Source: an uncultured bacterium (GTDB lineage Bacteria > Bacteroidota > Bacteroidia > Bacteroidales > Paludibacteraceae). Taken from it: 12,685 bases of DNA. Location: the NCBI GenBank assembly GCA_947074225.1, contig CAMTOX010000015.1:1-12685 (forward strand), given 5' to 3'. Of the stretch, positions 1 through 5,847 are shown piece by piece (position 1 is the stretch's first letter; each line of letters opens with the position of its first letter). A program made the position numbers and the translations under genes. The notes under the pieces are model-generated. The model did no database searches. It was not told the DNA's origin and saw nothing but the letters and a program-made list of their open reading frames with translations.

Positions 1-135
1 AAAAGGGGAAAAAAAGATGGAAGAAACTGTAGAAACGGCAGTCTGTGACGTTGGTCTATATGTTAAGTGGTACGGCGACCACCACGATTTAAGCTAGAAC
101 CTACACTCTTTCCCTACACGACGCTCTTCCGATCT
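1..135. other. Sequencing-adapter artifact at contig start (Illumina P5/TruSeq)
   Basis: Positions 103-135 match all 33 bases of the Illumina TruSeq universal adapter, beginning ACACTCTTTCCC and ending GCTCTTCCGATCT. Positions 71-83 (TACGGCGACCACC) match part of the P5 flow-cell oligo. The 19 bases between these matches equal the length expected in a dual-indexed library (11 bases of P5 remainder plus an 8-base i5 index), although the P5 remainder matches poorly. Bases 1-70 lie outside the adapter, are of unknown origin, and I recognise nothing in them. The whole stretch should be trimmed. It also explains why the first gene begins abruptly. Confidence 0.95.
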
Positions 136-136
136 C

Positions 137-1078
137 AATAATGTAATACCTATCTTAGATAATAAGTTTGAATCAGACCTCTTTGAACCATCAAAAGATC
201 TGAAACTTAACGTAGGTATTCGTATTGCAACAGAAGAAGAACCTAAGTTTGCTTTCTATACTTCGCGTTTAGGTATTCGTTATAACGATATCATTCCATA
301 CTATCAAGAGAAGATTGAAAACAACCCACACGTAAATCTTAAGATGCTTCACTTCTTCATTAACACAGGTGTGCGCGACACTGCATACTACTGGAATGAA
401 CTAAACAAAGCAGTTAATCTCTATTGCGAGCTTAAGAAAATGTGTCCCGAATTAGACTCTTTGAACATTGGTGGTGGATTACCTATTCAAGCTCACCTGG
501 ATTTTGAATACGATTATGAGTATATGATTGAGGAAATTATCTCACAAATTCAAACCGTATGTCAGAACAATGGAGTACCGGAACCTAACATATTCACCGA
601 ATTCGGATCTTATACGGTTGGAGAAAGTGGTGCTATGCTATACTCTATTATCAACCAAAAGCAACAAAACGACCGTGAGTTGTGGAACATGATCGATAGC
701 TCTTTCATGACTACTCTACCAGACACTTGGGCTATTAACCAACGTTATGTGCTCTTAGCTGTAAACAATTGGGATAGCGAGTACCAACGCGTGCATATGG
801 GTGGGTTAACCTGCGATAGTGAAGACTTCTATAATGCAGAGGCACACTCTAACGCTGTCTTTATGCCTAAACTGCAAGAAGGTAACGACCAATATGTAGG
901 ATTCTTCCATATGGGAGCATATCAGGAGAGTTTAAGCGGATTTGGAGGTATACAACACTGCCTTATTCCTGGCCCAAAATTGGTTGTCATAGACGAAGAT
1001 GAGGATGGAGAATACTTCACAAAACTATTTGCTAAAGAGCAAAGCTATAAATCAATGTTGAAAATTTTAGGCTATTAA
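137..1078 (+). CDS. speA: Arginine decarboxylase, PLP fold type III, 5'-truncated
   Basis: The visible part is 313 residues of a protein I expect to be about 460 long; the reading frame stays open back to the adapter junction at 136. The family uses pyridoxal phosphate to convert arginine to agmatine, a polyamine precursor, in the cytoplasm. Visible fold-III motifs are NIGGGLPI (PLP-phosphate glycines, near 467-490), TEFGSYTVGESG (near 596-631), the catalytic CD of GLTCDSEDF (812-817) and GAYQ (914-925), whose tyrosine lies at the cofactor. The opening residues NNVIPILDN match the middle of the family, so about 150 N-terminal residues, including the PLP lysine, are missing. An internal ATG at 344 lies within conserved sequence and is not the start. 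A related diamino-acid decarboxylase specificity cannot be excluded from a fragment. Confidence 0.85.
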   Translation, partial: NNVIPILDNKFESDLFEPSKDLKLNVGIRIATEEEPKFAFYTSRLGIRYNDIIPYYQEKIENNPHVNLKMLHFFINTGVRDTAYYWNELNKAVNLYCELKKMCPELDSLNIGGGLPIQAHLDFEYDYEYMIEEIISQIQTVCQNNGVPEPNIFTEFGSYTVGESGAMLYSIINQKQQNDRELWNMIDSSFMTTLPDTWAINQRYVLLAVNNWDSEYQRVHMGGLTCDSEDFYNAEAHSNAVFMPKLQEGNDQYVGFFHMGAYQESLSGFGGIQHCLIPGPKLVVIDEDEDGEYFTKLFAKEQSYKSMLKILGY

Positions 1079-1093
1079 TCAATAGATAACATC

Positions 1094-1136
1094 ATAAGAA
1101 AGGGGTGAGTAGAATTTCTACTCACCCCTTTCTTAT
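1094..1136. terminator. Bidirectional intrinsic terminator between convergent speA and nadA
   Basis: A perfect 20-bp inverted repeat (1094-1113 with 1117-1136) leaves a 3-base loop. The GC-rich core GGGGTGAG is flanked by AAGAAA on one side and TTTCTT on the other, so either transcript would carry a stem ending in a U-rich run. It lies 15 bases after the speA stop and 17 bases after the nadA stop, which suits termination from both directions. Confidence 0.93.
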
Positions 1137-1153
1137 ATTACCATTGCTACAAA

Positions 1154-2086
1154 TTACTTGCTCATCTCAAGCATACGGAGAATTGGCTTTACAGCAGCCT
1201 CACGAATGGTTTCGTCTACAAACACCTCAGGCGTCTCATTAAGCAGACAATTATAAAGCTTCTCAAGGGTGTTTAAACGCATGAAATTGCACTCATTGCA
1301 AGCACAGGTACTATCTTCTGGCGGAACAGGAATAAACTGCTTATTTGGGCTGCTTTTCATCATCTCATGAAGAATACCACTCTCGGTAGCTACAATAAAT
1401 GTTTGAGCCTCGTTATCGCGGCTGTAGTTAAGCAGCGCTTGTGTACTACCCACAACGTCGGCAACCGTCAATACAGTAGCTTTACACTCTGGATGAGCAA
1501 GCACTTTAGCATCCGGATACTGCTTCTTCAAATTCACCAACTTCTCTAACGAGAACTGTTCGTGCACATGGCAAGCACCATTCCACAACAACATATTGCG
1601 TCCGGTAACACTATTAATATAAGCACCTAAGTTACGGTCTGGGCCAAATATTAATTTAGCATCGCAAGGAAACTGATCCACTATCTTACGCGCATTAGTA
1701 GAAGTAACCACCACGTCGGTCAAAGCTTTTACTGCAGCAGTAGTGTTTACGTAAGAAATTACAGTATGATCAGGGTGCTCTTTCACAAAACGTTCAAAGG
1801 CTGTGGCATCGCAACTATCGGCCAAAGAGCAACCAGCCTCTAAATCGGGTATCAACACCTTCTTGTCGGGCGATAATATCTTCGCCGTCTCACCCATGAA
1901 ATTCACACCACATACCACCATCATGTCGGCATCGGTATTTGCGGCCCATTGTGCTAATGCAAGGCTATCGCCCACTACATCGGCTATATCTTGTATGTCG
2001 CCGGTTTGATAATAGTGTGCCAAGATTACGGCATTCTTCTCTTTGCGTAACCGGTTTATTCCCTCTATTAACTCTGCTTTTGTCAT
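1154..2086 (-). CDS. nadA: Quinolinate synthase A
   Basis: This 310-residue cytoplasmic enzyme condenses iminoaspartate with dihydroxyacetone phosphate to form quinolinate, the entry to de novo NAD synthesis. It uses a [4Fe-4S] cluster that lacks a fourth protein ligand. Family motifs run in order: AHYYQTGDIQDIADVVGDSL (23-42), CGVNFMGETAKIL (59-71), AGCSLADSC (84-92), NGACHVHEQF (169-178), HPEC (198-201) and CACNECNFM (261-269). Expected cluster ligands are Cys86, Cys172 and one Cys of the C-terminal group. It is complete and of normal length for the shorter NadA type. It is the last gene of the minus-strand unit, 29 bases after the secreted-protein gene. The partner nadB is not in the window. 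Confidence 0.97.
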   Translation of the reverse strand: MTKAELIEGINRLRKEKNAVILAHYYQTGDIQDIADVVGDSLALAQWAANTDADMMVVCGVNFMGETAKILSPDKKVLIPDLEAGCSLADSCDATAFERFVKEHPDHTVISYVNTTAAVKALTDVVVTSTNARKIVDQFPCDAKLIFGPDRNLGAYINSVTGRNMLLWNGACHVHEQFSLEKLVNLKKQYPDAKVLAHPECKATVLTVADVVGSTQALLNYSRDNEAQTFIVATESGILHEMMKSSPNKQFIPVPPEDSTCACNECNFMRLNTLEKLYNCLLNETPEVFVDETIREAAVKPILRMLEMSK

Positions 2087-2115
2087 AGCTTATATCATTT
2101 TTTTTAGAAATACTC

Positions 2116-3303
2116 TTAATATACAACAACCTTCTCTGCTCCAAAGGTAGATTTCACCACATAGATACCACGCGGCATAGTCACTGTTTGCTCGGCACCA
2201 CTCAACACTACCCGATGCATTACAGCTCCGGTAATCGGATAAACAATTGCTTCGTAACTATGAGTAGTTGGTAAAAAGCAAATACCAACTTTAATGGTTT
2301 GGTACCAAGTTGTTTTATACTCTACACGATCAATCGAAGTTGGTGCTTTATAATCGCTAATATGTATGTTATCAATATTAATTCCTGCCGATGTATTATC
2401 TGCTTTCACAAATTTCAAACGCACATTGCCCTCCACATTCACCAAATAGGCATATTCTGCCATGCCGTTATTGGTGTTTGTATTGCCACGTTTCACGCTC
2501 ATATTCTCATCGATTGCTATCCATTGTCGACCTCCATCTAGCGAATAATAAATAGCTAAGGCACTATTTAATGCCGAATCGTCTTTGTAGTTTCCGGCCC
2601 AAAAGCGCACATACCCTACTCCATTCTGTTTGTCGGTAGTCATGAACATGGCACCCTTCTCGCCCGAGGCACCCTCTGTATAACGCAATCTAAACGAGGC
2701 ACTCTCCCACTTATTGTCGGTCGAGCTATTGCCATAGGTTCCCCCAACAATGCTCCACGTAGCATCAACACCCGCATAAGTTCCACCGGCAAAGATAGAA
2801 CTGCTGCTGCTGGCTATATAGCTACCATCTTCGGCATCTTCATAGAAATTCCAAAGAAGGGTTTCATCTTCTAATGTTTCTCCACTGTAAAGCCGATAAT
2901 CGCTAATGCTCTTCAGTCCCGAAGCACTCATATAGCTCTGCAAATTACCACAAAAAGCCATCTCTTTTTGCCAATATTCCGGGTTCTCTTCCAAGTTAAA
3001 ATTGTCTACTAAAGCAGAACCGGGAAACTGTACTACTAAACATCTCTTGAAATCGTGCTCATAAGGAGTGTCGGCCAAAAGGAAGGTGGCTGTACCTTGA
3101 AAAGGCGGTGCCACAGCATAGAAATATTTACTGTTGGAGTAGTTATGCATTTCGCCCACAACATAGCCACGTACCCATACAGCAGTGGCGCCACTATTTT
3201 GTTGTGCTATGGCTTGCGAAACACTCAATGGCGTACTCTCGCTCTGCGCCACTACACTGAAAGAACAGAGCACTAGGGCACATAAGAATAAAAAATGCTT
3301 CAT
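2116..3303 (-). CDS. Secreted protein: DUF6359-like N-terminus, jelly-roll-like middle, T9SS-like C-terminal tail
   Basis: The product has 395 residues. Residues 1-20 form a signal peptide (MKHFLFLCALVLCSFSVVAQ, likely cut after VAQ). Residues about 23-140 contain the pattern LSVSQAIAQQNSG then VWVRGYVVGE, which resembles the Bacteroidota domain DUF6359, possibly OB-fold-like; I recognise this from pattern only. Residues about 150-318 look like an all-beta, carbohydrate-binding-type module (YSLDGGRQWIAI, then ADNTSAGINIDNIHISDY). The last 70 residues (VYPITGAVMHRVVL, then PRGIYVVKSTFGAEKVVVY) resemble the type A T9SS sorting domain, which would direct outer-membrane export and surface attachment. 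No catalytic site is visible. The gene sits between miaB (17 bases) and nadA (29 bases), presumably in one transcript. Its role is unknown. Confidence 0.75.
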   Translation of the reverse strand: MKHFLFLCALVLCSFSVVAQSESTPLSVSQAIAQQNSGATAVWVRGYVVGEMHNYSNSKYFYAVAPPFQGTATFLLADTPYEHDFKRCLVVQFPGSALVDNFNLEENPEYWQKEMAFCGNLQSYMSASGLKSISDYRLYSGETLEDETLLWNFYEDAEDGSYIASSSSSIFAGGTYAGVDATWSIVGGTYGNSSTDNKWESASFRLRYTEGASGEKGAMFMTTDKQNGVGYVRFWAGNYKDDSALNSALAIYYSLDGGRQWIAIDENMSVKRGNTNTNNGMAEYAYLVNVEGNVRLKFVKADNTSAGINIDNIHISDYKAPTSIDRVEYKTTWYQTIKVGICFLPTTHSYEAIVYPITGAVMHRVVLSGAEQTVTMPRGIYVVKSTFGAEKVVVY

Positions 3304-3320
3304 TATTTTGGTATAACAAT

Positions 3321-4643
3321 TTATGCTTCCACCAGCTCGCCCAATAGCGTTGCTGCAGTAGCCTCATTTACTTTTACATTCACAAACTGACCTATCCGAC
3401 AGCCTGCTTTAGGGAATACAATGACCTTATTTTGTGAGGTACGTCCATAAAAATGATCTTTAGAACGTTTTGAATACCCCTCAATCAACACCTCGAAGGT
3501 TTTCCCAATATCGCGCTTATTGCTCTCATGTCCCAACTCTACCTGTAGTGCAATAATCTCGTTCAACCTACGCACTTTAGTCTCTTCGTCAATATTATCG
3601 GGCAAATGTTTTGAAGCGTAAGTACCGGGACGTTCTGAATATTTAAACATAAAGGCAGCATCAAAGGCCACTTCGCGCATTAAGCTCAACGTCTCTTGGT
3701 GCTCCTCTTCGGTCTCGCCGTGGAAACCACAGAAAATATCGGTACCAATGGTAGCCTCTGGCAAGATACGACGTATGGCGGCAATACGTTCCAAATACCA
3801 TTCGCGCGTATATTTACGGTTCATGCTCTTTAGCACGGCATTAGAACCACTCTGAACTGGCAAGTGAATGAATTGACATAAGTTCTTATGACGACTTATT
3901 ACCTCTAAGGTCTCATCGCTCATATCTTTTGGGTGAGAAGTGGTAAAACGAATGCGCATATTTGGCACCGCCTCTGCCACCTGTTCCAACAGCTCTGGGA
4001 ATGTAATGGTATGACCATCTTTCTCAAAGTTATAAGAGTTCACATTCTGACCTAAAAGCGTTGCCTCTTTATAGCCACGTGCATCTAAATCGCGCAATTC
4101 ATTCAAAATACTCTCCACATCGCGCGAACGTTCTCTACCACGGGTGTAAGGAACAATACAGTAAGAACAGAAGTTATTGCAACCACGCATAATACTTACA
4201 AAACCACATATTGATTTGCCAATACGTGCCGGCAAAACATCTTTATAAGTCTCGGTAGTAGAAAGTTCCACGTTTATGGCCTTCTCACCTTGTTCAACCG
4301 CACCCACTAAGTTTGGTAAATCCAGGTATGAATCGGGACCGGCCACGAAATCTACTCCATGCTCATCTATCAATTCCTGCTGCATACGCTCGCCCATACA
4401 ACCTATCACACCTACAATTAAATGCTTACGTTTACGACGAATGGATTGATAATATTGTAAACGACCTATTACTTTTTGCTCTGCATTATCGCGAATTGAG
4501 CAAGTATTTACCAATATAGCATCGGCTTCATTAATATCTTCTGTAACTTCAAATCCATCCGACTGCATAATAGATGCCACCACCTCACTATCGGCAACAT
4601 TCATCTGGCATCCATAAGTCTCTATAAATAGTTTTTTTTCCAT
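3321..4643 (-). CDS. miaB: tRNA-2-methylthio-N6-dimethylallyladenosine synthase
   Basis: This 440-residue radical-SAM methylthiotransferase adds a methylthio group to i6A37 in tRNAs that read UNN codons. The N-terminal MTTase domain (about 4-115) carries the auxiliary-cluster cysteines Cys12 (ETYGCQMN), Cys48 (NTCSIR) and Cys82 (GCMGER). The radical-SAM core has CNNFCSYC (Cys155, Cys159, Cys162) followed by IVPYTRGRERSR, which is typical of MiaB. A TRAM RNA-binding domain occupies about 378-440. Length and domain order are normal. The ETYGCQMN and YTRGRERSR wording favours MiaB over RimO or MtaB. It is first in the unit miaB - secreted protein - nadA, with a -7 promoter element about 63 bases upstream. 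Confidence 0.97.
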   Translation of the reverse strand: MEKKLFIETYGCQMNVADSEVVASIMQSDGFEVTEDINEADAILVNTCSIRDNAEQKVIGRLQYYQSIRRKRKHLIVGVIGCMGERMQQELIDEHGVDFVAGPDSYLDLPNLVGAVEQGEKAINVELSTTETYKDVLPARIGKSICGFVSIMRGCNNFCSYCIVPYTRGRERSRDVESILNELRDLDARGYKEATLLGQNVNSYNFEKDGHTITFPELLEQVAEAVPNMRIRFTTSHPKDMSDETLEVISRHKNLCQFIHLPVQSGSNAVLKSMNRKYTREWYLERIAAIRRILPEATIGTDIFCGFHGETEEEHQETLSLMREVAFDAAFMFKYSERPGTYASKHLPDNIDEETKVRRLNEIIALQVELGHESNKRDIGKTFEVLIEGYSKRSKDHFYGRTSQNKVIVFPKAGCRIGQFVNVKVNEATAATLLGELVEA

Positions 4644-4705
4644 AATCAGTTATCGTATCAATACTTCTATTGATAGTTCATATATTAGCTTCATTTTTAG
4701 ACCCG

Positions 4706-4713
4706 CAAAGGTA
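4706..4713 (-). promoter_or_regulatory. Bacteroidota -7 promoter element upstream of miaB
   Basis: On the minus strand the sequence is TACCTTTG, a perfect match to the Bacteroidota sigma-ABfr -7 consensus TAnnTTTG. It would start transcription near 4700, giving a leader of about 55 bases before the miaB ATG at 4643. No TTTG is seen at the expected -33 distance, so the call rests on the -7 box and its position. Confidence 0.6.
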
Positions 4714-4845
4714 CATATTTTTTCCATTATCTGATACTTAACCCTCTCTGTTAAAAGATAAATAGCACAAGTTTTTAGAATTATTATCCCTACTATTTAA
4801 CTATTGGCTAAATAATTGTAATTCAAAAAGAAACAATATTAGAAA

Positions 4846-5208
4846 ATGAAATATATTGAATCTATGCGCAAGCATAACCAAGGGTGGATCTATTCACTCA
4901 CACTTTATTGGATACTCATAGGTATTCTACTTCTTAACATACATCCGGGAGATATCGTCCCTATTTTAGCTGGTAGCACAATTATGGTATTTGGCATTGT
5001 TACAGTGTTTTACAACTATAAGGCTATAGATAAAACTTATCTCATTCTTTTGGCTTTAATAGTGCTATATTTTGCCATATGCATTGCCATTTGGCCTATT
5101 GTAGTGCAGTTTTCTTGGTGCAATTTGCTCTATTGCCTCTTAGCAATAGTTAATTGTATAGTCTATTATCTTACTTATAAATGTTTTCTTATCAGAATGA
5201 AAATATAA
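4846..5208 (+). CDS. Small four-helix integral membrane protein, function unknown
   Basis: I do not recognise a family. The 120-residue product has four hydrophobic segments at about 14-33, 37-57, 64-84 and 91-112, with basic residues at both ends (MRKH near the start, LIRMKI at the end). That predicts an inner-membrane protein with both termini in the cytoplasm. There is no signal peptide, polar active-site cluster or known motif. It stands alone: divergent from miaB (202 bases away) and followed by more than 600 gene-poor bases. No TAnnTTTG promoter is evident upstream. The ATG at 4846 is the first in frame; a second Met lies at residue 7. Hydrophobicity and an uninterrupted frame support it as real, but expression is unproven. 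Confidence 0.6.
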   Translation: MKYIESMRKHNQGWIYSLTLYWILIGILLLNIHPGDIVPILAGSTIMVFGIVTVFYNYKAIDKTYLILLALIVLYFAICIAIWPIVVQFSWCNLLYCLLAIVNCIVYYLTYKCFLIRMKI

Positions 5209-5734
5209 AAGAAAAGATCTTTAGCCTATTGCTGCAACAACTATCTACAATCTATAGACCCTATTATTAAACCATTAAATACTAATTTATAAGGTTTTAG
5301 CAATTAATTCTTTCATACAATTTTTGTATTTGAAGAGGTAATAGCATGGAGCGAAATTACACTATAGACCATACTATTACTAATAATATACTCTTTTTAT
5401 GAATGTATGCATTGCATTTATAAGTAATAGTTGTCGGTAAAATAAACCCTTTTTTGGCCTATAGGAGCATAGCAAATGACGCTTTAATTCCATAAAATCA
5501 AAACACATTTACAATCTATAATAAGAAGATTGTTCTATTTCATACATTCAATAATCTTTTAAGGAATAGTATTGTAAGCCTCATTATTTGCTGAATATCT
5601 ACCCAAAACTATTTACTTTTTTCCTATTCAATGAAAGGAATAACCATTTTCGATCTATACTTTCCACTACAATTCGGTAATAATCTGTTTAAAGAATGGA
5701 CACTTTAGTGCTTCCAAAGCTCCTAAAAAGAGAG
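5209..5734. other. AT-rich gene-poor interval
   Basis: No convincing gene is visible on either strand; stops are frequent in all frames. The largest tidy start, an ATG at 5346, gives only 18 codons. Minor symmetry includes the palindrome AAAGATCTTT (5213-5222) just after the membrane-protein stop, the inverted pair CTATTACT / AGTAATAG around 5385-5430, and short repeats of CAATCTATA near 5249 and 5513. None forms a clear RNA gene, terminator or mobile element. It may be a decayed region or hold an unrecognised small RNA. Confidence 0.5.
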
Positions 5735-5787
5735 ACCAAAGTCGAACCAAATTCGGATCCTATATCCGACTTTGATTCGACTTTGGT
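5735..5787 (-). terminator. Long hairpin, probable terminator of the HhH-barrel operon
   Basis: Positions 5735-5758 pair with 5764-5787: a 12-bp outer stem (ACCAAAGTCGAA with TTCGACTTTGGT), a mismatch, 4 bp, a mismatch and 6 bp, closed by a 5-base loop. On the minus strand the stem is followed directly by CTCTCTTTTT, a U-rich run that fits an intrinsic terminator about 60 bases after the stop of the HhH-barrel gene. The stem is made from the inverted and direct 11-bp units, so the termination and repeat readings overlap. Confidence 0.6.
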
Positions 5788-5810
5788 ACGACTTTGCTCC
5801 CACTTTGTAA
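5735..5810. repeat. 11-bp tandem array CGACTTTGnnn with head-to-head inverted copies
   Basis: Four direct units begin at 5767, 5778, 5789 and 5800, exactly 11 bp apart: CGACTTTGATT, CGACTTTGGTA, CGACTTTGCTC and the diverged CCACTTTGTAA. Two units in the opposite orientation, also 11 bp apart, lie at 5735-5745 (ACCAAAGTCGA) and 5746-5756 (ACCAAATTCGG). The spacing is close to one DNA helical turn. The array lies between the convergent membrane-protein and HhH-barrel genes. It is not CRISPR: the unit is far too short and there are no spacers. It could be a protein-binding iteron-like site, an interspersed repeat family, or part of a terminator. Confidence 0.85.
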
Positions 5811-5847
5811 GCAACCTGAAGTAATTATGGCAAATAAATTTTCTATC

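Noticed and set aside
1..102. Possible 5' continuation of the arginine decarboxylase gene
   Set aside because: The stretch lies before an exact sequencing adapter and includes P5 sequence, so it is not genomic context for the gene.
5346..5402. Small ORF of 18 codons starting MERNYTIDH
   Set aside because: It is short, with no recognisable start context or hydrophobic pattern, in AT-rich DNA where such frames arise by chance.
5735..5810. CRISPR array
   Set aside because: The repeat unit is 11 bp with no spacers between units and no cas genes nearby.
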